Shown here one piece after another: positions 1-13,479 of a stretch of 64,000 nucleotides of DNA; position 1 is the first letter of the stretch; each line of letters begins with the position of its first letter. The DNA is from Hetaerina americana (lineage: Eukaryota; Arthropoda; Insecta; Odonata; Calopterygidae), in the NCBI GenBank assembly GCA_022747635.1, contig JAKTNV010000042.1, positions 1,054,001 through 1,118,000 on the forward strand, written 5' to 3'. The translations under genes and the position numbers were made by a program. Below the pieces are notes generated by a model. It had not been told where the DNA came from, ran no database searches, and saw only the letters and a program-made list of their open reading frames with translations.

Positions 1-2984
1 ATGCGCCAATGCATGGATCAACATGACTCCTAGCAGATTGTCTATTTGATCTCGTATTCAAATTAAGAACTTAAATAGAATCGTATCCAGCCAAGATTGT
101 TATTTGATTTTTTCCTTTGTTGTTTTCAATTATTTACTTTTGAATTTTTTCCGTAATTGGGCTACGCTCAAACCTGCTCACGAGTTTCTAATCCTATTGA
201 GTGTTTTTCTATTTAATTTCTCAGCAATGGAATAGCGATGAGTTGTAGTTGGTGATGATTTGTCCATCCTATATGAATATTTTTTTATTTGCTACTCTGT
301 AGCCAAAAAATTACGGTAAATCTGCAGATAAGTATGTTAGAAATCTTGGTGAGACAGAATTTAAGTTGCATGGAAGCACTTGGCTCACGCCGATTTGAAG
401 TCAGATCGACAGTTTGAAGAGGTATTTTATATTTTAATTGTCGTGTGTTTTATCTATTGTATCATAATTCAAGAAAAAAAGACCTTCGATTGTTGTCTAG
501 ATCGACTATCTCCGTGGTAATGAGTACCGTGGATGAACCACCAGAATGATATATATCCCAGTGTGTTTGCGTTAACGTATAATGGGGCGAGAGTACAGCA
601 TGCAAGATGGTGAGTTAACCCGAGCCACCGCTCTCTCTGTTCCTTAGCTTGAATGGGCAACAATCGGGGAAGATTTGACGGCAAACTTAGGCTCTCATAA
701 ATTTTCTCGCTCCCTTTGGCATAATGAGTCGACCCATTGTTAGGATATCAGTTGTGTGTAGCCTTTTACGAGATGGAAAGGTGTGAAACGTGGAGATTCG
801 ATGGGTATAAAAAGAATTAGAGGATGGATAAATTCCAAAGAAACTGCGGGAGATGCCGCAACACCTTCTGGCCAAGGCGAATGATTTTTACCCTCTGAAA
901 TTGTTGCATTGAGAGGATGGATAATCAAGGCAACGGAGAGCTTCTGACGAGTGACGCAAGATGACTTCCTATTTACTTAAAGATTTTCCCGATAATATTG
1001 CCCTTGTGAATATAGATGCCCTGTAAAACCTATAACTATGGAGAGTCAGTTCCCTATCCACCAGTTATAGATTATTACTTAGCAAATGTGGGAAACTAAA
1101 AACGAAAGGAGATCGTACGGCGTGGGAAGTGGTTACAAGATTAAAATTTTCCTGGTGAATTTCTTACTGGAATCATGTTGGAACCAATAAAATAATTTAT
1201 ATTACAAAAAATGAATGGGCGTTTCAATACGTGAGATATTTTCATTAATCGTTTCGTGAAAGCCAGTCTCCTCTCTGAGCTCTTTCGTGCTACTGCGTGA
1301 GTCATGGGGTCCTTTCGCCGTTCGGATGAAAATTGTATAGAGACATGCAAAAAAATATTGGTCACAAATGTGATGCATATAAAATGTCCTATTTTTTGGC
1401 ATAAGTTTCATTTTTAAACATTTTAATCATCCAAGTCCTTTACGTATTCCGAAGGAAATGGCGTTAAGGTTATATAAGGATTTTTTTTTAATTTTGCTAT
1501 TGACACACACCTAAGAAGGTGTCTTGCTTGCGATATGAACATCTCTCCAAGCTATGACATGAAATTTCCCCGTTCACTTCTTTACGCAATGTGAAAATGG
1601 TCGAATGCCATGAGCGCAGCAGCCAAGGCACAATATATTTGGAGAGTTTCTCGGTGAGGCAGAGTTATGAAAACATGTTTGCAAGACAAAGTGAAACGGA
1701 TAGAGTGAGGGCAAGAGAAAAATCGTGCGGCCATTCCGGAGCAATTCTGCTGACTAACGCATCAATTTTCTTCAGCTGTATAAAAGGGGTCCAAAAATTG
1801 AAGACCCCCTATGCGAGAGAGATGGACTTTAAGTCTTGGACCGTAAGAATAACTGATTTTATCTTAGCTAACTTGGAGGAGATAAATTCATTTAGATCGC
1901 AAATCAGAGCTCGGATCTTTACAATGCCGGGTTCACTCCTCGACTAGTGCTGTACTCAGCGTTCTTTATTCCTTTAAAGTTTTAGGTTGACAAAGCTCAC
2001 CCCATTTTGAAAATTTGTTTTCTTTAAATGCCTGTCGAGTTAGCCGAAAAAGAGGTATTCTGGGTAGAGCGCGCATTACCGCTGTGTACCAGTACCTCTC
2101 TTATCGATCAAGCACGGGAGTGGCCATTCTGGGGCATCGTGCGCTCATTTTAACATTCCATTGTGTCTAAAATGCGAAAAGATCAAGTAATGTCAAGAGT
2201 AATGAGGTCTAATATGAATTAGTTAACCTTTTGTAGGTTTTTCGCGAGTTATACGACCTTTGGGGACCCTAATCATTGATTTCTGTATATTTCGACTGAA
2301 TTGCATAAAAATGCTCGGATTTCGTGGTATGCGGGTTGCTATGTTGTACAAGGCATATTACTGTAGTGTTCGAATATTAAATTCCGGCAACCGAGTTTGA
2401 AAAGGTTATTTTCGAAGTTAACGTATATTATACTGATCTCACTTACCTGTATTTCTCATGGCTCTAAGTCGTTTATGGGCCCAATGAGGCACTCGATGCC
2501 TCGATTTTGGTTCTCTGTTGAACAAATATGCTGTAATTTTTTATTAACTTATTATTATCTTTATCGTGAAGACCTTTAGCGCAACTAGTTATTTCCTTTG
2601 ATGAACGACGTGAATTATAGTTGTTGTAAAATATCATATTTCATCGTAATTGTGGTGTTTATTTTCAGTGACAACTAAAGTAGAACAAATGCCTCCCGTC
2701 TGACGTTTGGCCGTAGTAGATTTTTGGGAAAATGATGAATGGGAGTATTATCCAAATTTAATGTTGCGTGACGTTTTGTGGCAGGAAGGGCCTAAGGAAT
2801 ACATTTGTCGCCCTCTTTATTTTCCGGCCCTTTTTTTCGCGCTCTCCCGATATATCAACGGGCGTTTTACTGGGTGAAAGTGCGGGCATCATGTCTAAAT
2901 CAGCCATTTAGATCGGCATAAAGAGGAGAGCCTCGAGTTGCTCTTGAAACAGGAACGGCACAGCGTCTTCTTTTTCGATTGGGC

Positions 2985-3170
2985 GATCCATTCACCTCCT
3001 CCCCCATCCTCTCCTCTGCCTCACCCGCCAGCCCCGTTCACTCACTGCCAGGCTCCTTGATGTACTACCACTTACTGATCCGACTAATGCCTCTACCCTG
3101 TCCGCCACCTTCCGCATCTCCGTCTTCATCCGCTCACTTCCCCTGCACTCCCGTATCCTCGTCTCATGCC
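2985..3170. other. CT-rich island
   Basis: About 185 bp of pyrimidine-rich sequence on the plus strand lies in an AT-rich surrounding. Frames on both strands are low-complexity and not called as genes. Confidence 0.7.
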
Positions 3171-5399
3171 CTCTTAAATCTACATCCTGCTTAGCGAGCC
3201 GTTGCCAGAACATACTGCTGGGTTTTGCAGTGGAGTACTAAATCTGGATATTCAGAAAACCAACGGACTCGCGTTATTCGGTGTCTAATCAGTCTGGAAA
3301 AAATCGCAATGAACTAACATTTTAACGAATGTTTTGATCCAGTGTACAAAAACTGCATCTCATTCCGTCATGTAATTGATATCATTACTGGGAAATGATT
3401 CCCGATTTCTAGGCAAGAGAAGAAGGGGATGTCTTTCCTTCAGGATGGTTATTAGTGGTATTGGACCCTGGATTATAGGATCACCTCTGCTCTTCGAAAA
3501 TACTTGCTTTTCTTGTTTCTTTTTTAACTTTGTGACCGTGTCATGTTTTATTCTTCTCCCAACATATATTTGGTGATAACCACGAATTATGAAATTTGAA
3601 ATTAAGAGGTTCGATGCAATTAGATTAAGGAAATAACTTTCCCACCGACAATATTTCATACCCACGACTAATCAGCGATCCCCATTACGAATCAAACAAA
3701 TTCAGAAAATTCAGTAGCTCCCTCTCTTTATACCTCTCTTCAGCCTGTGCATCAACATCCCACGCTGTGAGCTACGGCTCATGAGAGTGTCAGCTAGGGT
3801 TGTCAAACCGGGGACGAGAAAAGGGAATAGTTTCGCAATCGGCCCCGTGACCTTTGACACCTCGCGCCGCTCACTGTTAGATGCAGACGTGGACACCTGT
3901 TCATCCTTTGATCGTGTTTGGAATGCATGATGGTGTGATTCGTGGTGGCGCAGGACTGAATGGGGTACTGCGTCCATTTTATGCGTGGAAATGTTTTAAT
4001 ACTCGACGTGTTTTGGAGATAGGAGATTTCAGTTACCCCCATGAAACTACCGCACTTCGAATAATAAAAATAGTTGATAGACGTCATGAGAAGTGAAGTC
4101 GGTGATTGACATTCTCAGGGTAGTTAATTTCGCGCTAACCGCTGCACATTATGCTTTATTTTAATGTTTGAACTTCACTTTTGATATTTCAATCCGGGAA
4201 ATTTTGGATTTTCCCAATTCCGATGGCTATGTTGCGATTTTAGACAGTAAATTAATATATAAGCTAAGAACCACGCAAAACACTTTTCTCTACCATAAAC
4301 TTTAAAATGTGAAACCCAATCTCAGTTGCTGTTTAGGAGAGCATAAGCTTGATGACAGCAACGATCAGCAATCATAAAGCCATAGCCCTTACTCAAACAA
4401 CGTGTATACTGCAAAAATAGCACCCCCAAGACTTCAAAAATCGGCCTCGTATTGTATATTTGAATGTATTTATGAACAATAGCACCTCCTCAAGGTTTTA
4501 GTTTGGCCCGTCAAGTCTTTTCGGTAGCGTTTTGTTTGGAGTAGGAAATTGTTTCATTACTTTCGAGATTTAAAAGATTCTTAAAATGAGCATAAAACGT
4601 TCGACATGACGAACTGGAGCGCGGCATAAAAGTTTTTTTATTTGCCAGTCCTCTCTTCCTTTACCTATCTCTTTCGTTATTCAGCGCCTTGTGAACGATT
4701 TCAGTTCCACTATCGCCCTAGTAGAGGTGCGTTCTTATTATTATTAATTACGATAACCTGCTCGCTATATGAGGTTTCGTTATGTCTACGATGAAACTTT
4801 CTCTTTCACTTTTCCTTGGTTATCGCGAATTTCATTCTCTTCACTATTGCCTTGATTCCCTTTTGTTCTCAAAAATGCTCTCCTGTCAGAATGTAGGTCA
4901 TATTTTTAGTACTGTATTAAAATTATAGCCACAGTAGAAATAATAAGGAATAAACATAATAGTAGCTCCATGTAAAAATCCATTCGCAGTAGTTATAAAT
5001 TGTGCTCTCGCGTTAAACTTCGTAACCACAGCTAATGAGGTTGTATTTTCCGCCGTAGATTTATGTTGTACCCACAAGTAAAGATGCATTCACTCAAAAA
5101 ACCAACAGTTCGTTTCCAGTTAAACAAACCCACCATATGAGTCGTCTACAAAAGATTGTTTCTATTGTTTGAAAATAACAGTTTCCGCTCCGTTTCTCTT
5201 GGATCGTGTTCCATTCCGTCCCCGGTTCCTTTCTTCGTGCGTCTGCCGCGCGACAATCGGATATCTCTCGGCGAAACAGCCGCGCGGCGGAGACGTTTAA
5301 AGGCCCTCTTGAAGTCTGTGCTGGAAACTAGAAAGTTCATTTCTCCTGCCGCCCACAATATAATGATAACCGGAGTTTATGGAATGCTAACGTCATAAA

Positions 5400-6070
5400 T
5401 TTATGGTAATCACCCGGCGGGCCTGTAGTGGTGGCGGAGGGGGTTGGAGGCGCGAAGGAGCTGGAATTGGACTCCCGACGTCGTTTACACTCCGGCTCGA
5501 CACGATTTGAGAGTGGGAATGGGAGGGGCATTATGACCGGGCATTTCTCCTCCTCCCTCCCGCACCTTCACTCCCACGTCTCGTTATCTCGCGGGCCGGG
5601 TGCGATGAAATCTTTCCCCCTCCCCTTTCCTTCCGCGCCCTCTCCACCACCCACCCTCCTCCGTGCTCTCGGCATTGTGAAAACAATCGCCCGAGACTTT
5701 GGGCGCCAAAGTTGGGCTCAGGCGAAGGTGGAGGAAGGAGGACGTGTAAAGGAGTGGACGCGGATGGATGGGGCGGGGGTTTGGCGTCGGTCAGGAAGGT
5801 GCACGGTTGGAAACTGGGCGGTGGGTCTGGTGGGATGGTGCGGGGAAGAGTTATAATCCGCCTCTACACGCCCGCTTGCCATTCTTGTGGTGCCCTTCCT
5901 GTGAGAGAGGGTTGTGGTGGTGGGTGAGGGATCCCGGCCCGTCCGCATACCCGTTCCCACATGTCCATGTCCCAAACTTCTTTCCATCCCTTCCTCTCTC
6001 TTCGTTCCCTTACCGATCTTCATTCGAGCCAAATTGCTTCCTTCACATACTGCCATGTAAACCTTCCAAA
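5400..6070. other. GC-rich island with alternating strand skew
   Basis: G-rich (5425-5560), C-rich (5560-5670), G-rich (5710-5930) and C-rich (5930-6060) segments alternate. Frames of up to 142 codons here have biased composition and no recognisable domain. No promoter or exon was identified. Confidence 0.7.
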
Positions 6071-6757
6071 GGTTCTCTCGCCTTGTCCCATAATAGGGCA
6101 TTTCAGACATGAGCGAGGTTTGAATGGGCGATGCTTGAAAATGTACTGTTATTATTCCAGCGGACCCTTTTAAGGCTCATTAGTAAAGCTGATGCGATAG
6201 TAATGTAAAAAATTGATACGTTGTTATTTTCGTGTTTGACTGCGTATTCTCGATTACTGCTTGTGGATGCAAACATGACCCAATCCGAATCTATGGCAAG
6301 GAGATGGTACTTAATACAGTATAATTACCACATTCTCAGTACAAATATCAGAATTTATATTCTCGGTAGGTTTTTTTGCTCTACGCCTTCAACTTTTTTC
6401 ACATTAATGCATAAAATGCTGCGAAGATGTATTGTAGTAATATGGAAATTTTTCCTGAAATAAATTATAAATGAATGATGACTTGAAGAAACCTCGAGGC
6501 ATTAATATAATAAGAGCAGAGCTAGCTTATCATTAGCCATCCAAATACCTAGCCGGGCTTTAAACGTCAAACGTCAAATAAACGTGCTCTTAAGATATCG
6601 GATGTTTTAATACCACAACTATCGGTGAATGCTATTTTAAATCATGGTCGTCAGTATTGTGTTAAAATGGTGCTGAAAATTATCGTATACCTGTAATTTT
6701 GTCAACTCCTGCCGTCCCTTAATGGAAATGTCGTGTTAGTATGTCTAGAAGTCTAGA

Positions 6758-7450
6758 GACTTAGACAATATCTCGGGATGGTGCAATAAATGGGGATTAA
6801 CACTTAATATAGATAAATGTGCAGTTTTGAAATTTTGGAATAAAGGAAGCGAGGAACAGGATATAAACTACAAAATAGAGGGTTCAGTATTGACTACGGC
6901 AAATCAAGTTAAATATTTGGGGGTTGTTCTAACACCACGCCTTTCATGGGGAGCACATATCAGGACAATATGCGGATCAGCTTTAAAGAAACTTGGCTTC
7001 ATAAAACGGGTGGTGGGGAAATGTAATGAAAAAGTTAAAGAGAGGTGTTATTTTGCTCTAGTTAGACCTCATTTGGAATATGCCGCAAGTATTTGGGATC
7101 CGTGGGAGAAAATTTGGCAAAAAGAATTAGATAAAGTCCAGAGAAAATCCGCTAGATTCGTTAAAAATTGTTATGATAAAAACACAAGTGTGACAGGTCT
7201 CTTAGGGGATTTAGGCTGGGAACCACTTGAAGTGCGGAGAGAACAAGCGAGGCTTAGACTTTTACAAAGGTTCAGAACAAACGAGTTTAAATATGACACT
7301 GAAGGAATTATAATGGCCCCACACTACTTAGGTAGATCAGACCACAAAGATAAACTAAGGGAGATAGATTCCAAGACAGATAGGTACAAATACTCATTCT
7401 TTCCCCGAACAATCAGAAATCATAATAGCAAGAAATCGAAGTCACTTTAG
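6758..7450 (+). pseudogene. LINE reverse transcriptase C-terminal fragment (copy A)
   Basis: The frame enters from the truncation point as DLDNISGWCNKWGLTLN and stays open to a TAG at 7448-7450, about 230 codons. It covers only the part after the catalytic FADD motif: the thumb region (VKYLGVVLTPRLSWGAHI) and the conserved C-terminal segment (RPHLEYAASIWDPWEK, then KVQRKSARFVKNCYDKN). No catalytic aspartates are left, so it cannot act as a polymerase. The frame is intact despite truncation, which points to a fairly recent insertion. There is no natural start codon, and any initiation would be accidental. Confidence 0.85.
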
Positions 7451-7690
7451 AAATATTAAAAACGTTGAATTTACAAGTCGGAACAAAATTAAACACTATA
7501 GAGATGTTAGGTATACTTTCAGGTGCATGTGTATGTTAGTTGGTAGTTTGAGTGTTTGAATGTGTGTGGGGTGTAAGTGTTCATGCATGAATGTATGCCA
7601 TGTTTTTTTTTATATATGATTTTGTCGTTATTGCATGCGATTTTTTTTTATTATTTTTCTTTTCTAAATTATGGGTGGTGTCCTAGCACC

Positions 7691-7756
7691 CCCCGCCACA
7701 CGCCCTTGCGGCGGCTTGCGGGGTATTGAGTAGATGTAGATGTAGATGTAGATGTA
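7691..7756 (+). other. LINE 3' terminal hairpin and TAGATG tail (copy A)
   Basis: The hairpin is 33 nt: outer stem CCCCGC/GCGGGG, 4x4 internal loop, inner stem CGCC/GGCG and loop CTTGC. TATTGAG follows, then about four TAGATG units. Known: in L2-type LINEs such as eel UnaL2 a 3' stem-loop is recognised by the reverse transcriptase, and short 3' repeats arise by template slippage. That this hairpin has this role is inferred. Confidence 0.8.
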
Positions 7757-10084
7757 TGTATGGCTAAAACGAGAAAAGACGTGAAATTCAGGCGCGCCAT
7801 TGAATATTTTCGTCATGTCTATGAAAACATGTGGTTGATTAGAAATCGAATTTAAAAGTGTAAATAAATCATTTATTAATCCTCAAATTGATAGTATTGC
7901 AATTTTAGAAGATTAAAAATTTTTTCAGCTCACTTTTAATGAAAAAGAGTATTGTATTAATCTTTACGTATTATAGAAACATGATGAGCCTTGTCGGCAA
8001 TTATTTTCTTATGCTCATTTCATTCTAAAATGAAGTCAGTATGACCATATAATAACGGCAGATATTAGAGTTTCCTGGAAAAATCATTCATTTTTACAGG
8101 TACACTGATGTAATCCACATCTGCGAAAAAATGATCCCTTTTATTGCATTTTACATGCAAATCGCTCTAGCGTTTCAAAATACCAGGTAGTTGGTGAATG
8201 GGCATCGTCCTTGCCATTGGGACGGTAATATACGTTTTCGGCGCCCAACGTGACTTCATGGATGCCTACGAACAAACAAACTATACTAAAAGTTCACATT
8301 TGATTGATGTGAAGATGAAATTTTCATGGCTGAAATCCGGCGGTAAAATCCAACTGCTATGGCCCATGTGGTTTATGTAGTTGGATTGCTGTAATCTTGA
8401 AGATAACTTGTATGACCCTTCTCGACTTAGGAAAATTTAGGTACCTTTGACGGGTCCACGCGTTTTTATATTCTGTGTTTTGAAGTATTCTTTCTCAAAA
8501 CAGTCATTAGGAACCGTATTTATTGCAAAGTGACCTCATCCAAAGTGCAATATTATAATTAAACAATAAATTCCTTATTCCTAATGTTTGTATATACTCC
8601 CCGCGATCGGAGTTGCGTGTTTTTTTACATGGATGAACTTTTATAACTTGTGAATATATGACATCAAGGGGTGGTAGGTTACCGAGTCAATGTAACAGCT
8701 GTCAAAAACAAAATAAATGTCTGTTGATCTGTTTCTGCTACGTCAGATTTTTTTCAGTTTAACTAATACCTCTTCTTATAAAGATTATGCAGAAACTTTA
8801 TGAAATCATGTTCTATTCCTCAACTCGTGGAAAAATGAGCTAATATCAATCTGTGGTCAACCTTGCGGATTGGCGATACAATCCTCATCCATTCTCTCAG
8901 CACGCTCTGACCAGCAAGCAGGGTTCTTTCATAAGGCTGCCATAATAACGGCTACAAATAAAGTATTTTACTTAAGACGGAGACCTAAGGTTGTCAAAAT
9001 TATAATATTTTTTATTCCCTCGCTACAGTAATAGCTTATAAATATTCTTTTTATGTGATGATTATTGTGAAAAAATAATAAATACCTAAGAATGTTTTCC
9101 CACCTGGAATGGAAGTTATTAGAGAAAAGAAGACTCAAATTTAGTTTTAAAAATTTGAAAAAATATGGGAAATAACATGTCTCTAACTAAAGTGCAATAC
9201 GTGTAATTTGTCTGCGCGCAAATATGGTTATCGGATCTTCGAGTTAAGAAATATCAGAATCAAATCCAAAAATCAATGATTTATGGCTCCTCTTTTCCAT
9301 GAGCATTGTCCTAATGTTCACCACTATCCAAATTATCCATTTTCTCATTTCTGCTCCCTTGCCAAGCTCCATAAGGGACTTTCTGGCCTCCTGGGTTTTA
9401 TATAGTGTGCAGGTTCAGCCAGGTAGGTTACCAACTCTGCTAACTCACGTCGCAATATGCCAAAAAGCATATTAATACGGTTTCGAAATGGATGACAGGT
9501 TTTTCTCTAGGGTTATTGCTAGAAGGTTTGGTATCATAAAGTATCCAGTAACTTAATCCAATTTTTTTTCACCCCTCGTAATACTGAACATAAGGTAAAA
9601 AGAGGTATACTCAGGGTTGTCCGAGTTTATTGTTGAGATTTGTCTCCGTTTCCATCCTTTTGTTTTATTAATAACTTGATGGTATTGTGTTAAGCCATAT
9701 TTTCAAAGTGTATGGTGGAATTAAACCAAGAATAGGCGCCACTTGTCTGCAGCTAGCGTTCACGAACCAAAATTTCCTGAATTAAAGAAAGAATTGAATG
9801 GGCATCGGTACGCTGTTGAGAAATTATGTTAGTTATTAGGTAACATTTTTGAGTGACTGTGTTTCATAATTGATGGATAGAAAAAACAGGGAGAACCTCT
9901 AGTAAAACTTTTGTCTTAAACATGAATCGGTGAGCTTGGGTTTTCCGCTCTAATACACAATTATCCACGTATGCCAATTTCGGAAAAAGCTACTAAAACA
10001 ACTTCTAATTTTGCGTACCCGCTACCATCTTCGACTAACGCATGGCTTGAAATGTAAATACCAACTGCCATTGTTTTTTGTCAT

Positions 10085-10920
10085 GACGTCATTCGCCTCT
10101 TTCTTCCTCTCTCCCGCCCGCGCTTGCGATTGCATTCCTTAATCTCTTCTTGGGCGTAATTCACCCTCGTTTGGAACTCCTCCTCCATCTTGTCTATCTC
10201 TTCCACCCGCAATCCTCCAACCCCTCAGCCTTAGCACGGCTCCAGCACCCCTTCATTCTGCCCTCTCGCCTCCTTCCGATCGACCATTTCGCCCTCCCCC
10301 TTGTTACTTCCATCAACGCACCGCTTCCTCCTCCCGGCTCTCCTCGCCTTACCGGCAGAGCATCCCCTTAAAAAAGTAGGGATCTCTTGATTTACACGGC
10401 ATCCGAAAGGGCTCGTTTAAACCCTTTTTCCTTTTCTCCCCATCCCTTCCAGTCCGAGAACGCCCTGGCCCGGGTCTGGTTCGTTTTCCACCCGCCCCAG
10501 CCCTCTCCCCTGCTGTTTCTTTCTACCACCCTCCCCTCTCGTTCCCTCCGGCTCACCCTCCCACGCTCATCCCTCTCCCCGTCCAATCCCCTCCTTAAGT
10601 CCACGAGAAGGAAATTTCCTCCGCTGTATATCCAGTCAGCCCTTCCTCCCTCCTCTGCCCACTCAGCACTTATTCTCCACTTAGCCTCATGCCCCTGTGT
10701 TTCCTCCTCTTGCCACACCTCGCCCTTCTTACCCTCTCCCTCTCAGCTCCACCTTCTCTCACTCTCGTTACATTGCATTCCTCATTTTCCTTGATTTTTC
10801 CTTCATTCGCCCCCATTCTCTTCCTACCCCTACACTGAGGCAATCCTCCCACGAACCTATCCCCTTATCTTTCAAGTACTTCACGGCACTATTTTGGTGT
10901 CACCCCATTCTTTAATCTCC
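10085..10920. other. Polypyrimidine island, 0.8 kb
   Basis: The plus strand is dominated by CT tracts (CCTCC, CTCTCCC), with frames rich in Pro/Ser/Leu. There is no domain and no splice-like structure I would trust. Confidence 0.75.
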
Positions 10921-12479
10921 AAACCCTTGGTTCTCGTGCGAATATCCTTCCACTTACTGGGTTTAACCTCCCAGCGGTGCCTATCGTTAGAATCATATCA
11001 TCCAACAGTGCCTGAAAAACTTTAAACCGTGTCATGTCATCATCTTTCTGGCAGATCTCATTTTAGTGCTTTTATCCTTATTCCCATGAGGAGTCACCCT
11101 CGATTCTTTTGTGGATCTCCTCCTTCCTCCGCGGCGATGACTTCTCTTATGCGAAGTTCGCCTTCCTCACCTCCCTCCTTCACGCACAACGGGATGTCTC
11201 ATTTCCATATGCTCCTCTTGTTTTTCGGCAATCAGCATTTTTTCATCCGCCGCTTCATCTTTTTTTTTAATATCATTTGGAGGCGGGTGGATATTTAAAA
11301 AAAAATCTTTTTCCGCTAACTCCTCTTCTCCTCTCCTTGGGAGTCTGTCTTGAAGGGAGAAAAAGAGGGAGAACGGGGGTGGCTTGTGGGAGGGAAAGGT
11401 TGGCTGACTTCGAGGCGGCGGCGCCAGCGGAACCTTTGATAATTTTTTGTTTGCCCTTTTGTGTGGTTCGTTACTGGCAGTGCTTTATGAATCGGTCCTT
11501 GGAATTAAAAAACGTTGGCTAATGCGAAAGAGCATTTCATTTTTTTTGTTTCGTCTCCATCTTCGTTTGCTCAGTGTCACCTTATTTTCGACGGTTGACC
11601 GTGAATTCTACTCAGCAAATATCTGGCTTTTCCCCAAAAGAAAATATTTATGACATTTTAATTCCTTTTTTATCGCGAGATTTTTTTTCCAGATTGTTTT
11701 CGTCGTTTGTTATTTTCTTTTGTTTTAATATTTTTACAATCGTATATGATTATGCCACAAGATGCTTCTTTTTTCTTGATGTATCTTCTTTTTAGCAATC
11801 CCCTGGCATATTATTTATCATGCCTCCTTTATGAAGAAGTCAACAAAAGATTAATAATCATCAATCTCCTCTCGTTGAATTGCTTAATTTTTTATATCTT
11901 TTGTGAATCTTGTTTAAGTTTCATCAACTCTCCACTTGCACCTTGAACTCATCACTAAACGTAAATCGAAGTTGAGAGGTTAAAATCCTCTCGAGGAAGA
12001 TCCGTTCCCTCTCCATCCCGCTATATTCCTAGCGTCTTTTTGAAACGCTCCTGTTAAGCTTTCTAGCTAACACTGTCGATTTATTCCTTGATAAACGTGG
12101 GGGTCGCTAATTTAGACTTTAAGCCCCGAACTTAATTTAAATGCAAAGGAGTTTCTTGTTGCTCTTGAGCCTAATTGGCTTTCTTTACTTCAGCAAGCAG
12201 TAAGTTAACTTAATGTACGAGTTGATTTTACAAAAAAATTAGCGTCCGCCTAACTCTTCCCGAGCTCTATTTACCCGGATATTACAAACTTGTTTAATTC
12301 TTCTCGTTACTTCCGAAGTACAGTCAAGGGTCATTAGAGTAGCATTGTTATTTTAGGATAAGTTTGTGTTTCATGAAAGTTGTGAGGAAAATTCCTGGGT
12401 ATTTTTTTTCCTCTTCCTTAATTTATTGTATTTATTTATTTGTTGAATACTTTTAGTTTAGTTTAAATTATAAATAATC

Positions 12480-13479
12480 TAAGCATAATGAACATGCTCA
12501 CTTTGAATGCGATTTGATTTTTCTTTATTCGCAGTGGCGTATTTAATGAAGGAAAGAATATTTTAAGAGTACTCTTTTAGGGAGAATATCTTTGTGTTGA
12601 ATCCCGTATCATCGTACTACTGGTGCGAACAGTTCCGCCCACGTATATTCAAGACTACAATTGGGTTGATTTTCTCCGATAAAACTAGTTGCACGGCTCG
12701 TAAAATAGTGTTTATTCATATATTATGCTAAAGGTTTTTAGTTCCGGTTAATTTTTAATGTATGCATGCCAATCCGTTTTGCTCCAAAATGTGAAACACG
12801 AACTGAAATACTGGAGTACGACAAATGTGGATCTGAAGTCATAATTACTCGTTCCCATTGACTCCCAAATAAGGGTAACACATTTAAATGTATCTACAGT
12901 GTTGGAAACATTAGCACTAGTTTGGGGGTATTTCATTTCGGTGGTAGTGATCCTGTAACGATTCCCGCTGGTATGCATTTAGTGCTCTATTTTCTGACAA
13001 TAATATGGCTAATTGCGGAATGTCGATTCTTTCTCAGCGGCACTTTGACGGAACCAGAGGAGTTTTAAGCTTCTGCGGAGGGAGAACGACTAATTGGAGA
13101 GGACATTTTCGGCGAATGTTTGGGAATGCTCCAGTCTTGGCCTTGCAGCCCCCTCTTTGCCATGTCAAAATTCCAAAGAATTGATGGTCGGAAGAAAATT
13201 ATTTTTTAATGGAATATTATGAGACAAAAGTTAGAAACCCGTCATGCCTGTCAGGTTCAAACCTAGCCGAAAGTTGATCATGGTAATAAATACAGTCTTG
13301 CTACTTTTATTTTTGCAGACCGCCAAAGATGCGCGTGGCGGGGGATGTGTGACAGAATTGTTACCACTCGGCCATCGTTTAACCAGTAAGGACTATATTT
13401 ATGAAGTACTTATGTTTAGTGGCACATGTGGTCTTCGTGCATCCTCTGGCACCTAACCCATGTCTTCCAAATGATAATA
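12480..13479. repeat. Donor flank duplicated inside the composite mariner
   Basis: This is 1 kb of apparently non-transposon sequence left of the mariner at 13480. It reappears, inverted and without indels, at 33001-34000 (position sum 46480). At 12479 the match stops abruptly while this locus continues into ordinary AT-rich sequence. This suggests it is the source and the other copy the derivative. It contains no recognised gene; the short frames in it look random. Confidence 0.85.

Larger units (their letters stand above)
6752..7756 (+). mobile_element. 5'-truncated LINE, diverged relative (copy A)
   Basis: This is the 3' end of a CR1/L2-type non-LTR retrotransposon. It begins inside the reverse transcriptase just before a WGLTLN block, runs through the thumb/C-terminal region, has a 3' UTR, a 33-nt GC hairpin (7691-7723) and ends in TAGATG repeats (7731-7756). 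Its protein is clearly related to the other three copies (YLGV, RPHLEYA, WDP, VQR..ARFVKN blocks) but differs at many residues, and its 3' UTR is unalignable by eye apart from the hairpin. It therefore belongs to a separate subfamily. No target-site duplication was identified. Confidence 0.88.

Noticed and set aside
1591..1947. 118-codon frame, mixed composition
   Set aside because: It needs a GTG start, has no motif I recognise, and similar-length frames occur by chance in this much sequence.
12748..12978. 76-codon frame repeated at 33502-33732
   Set aside because: Repetition is due to the mariner flank capture. There is no motif, and it does not look like captured coding sequence.
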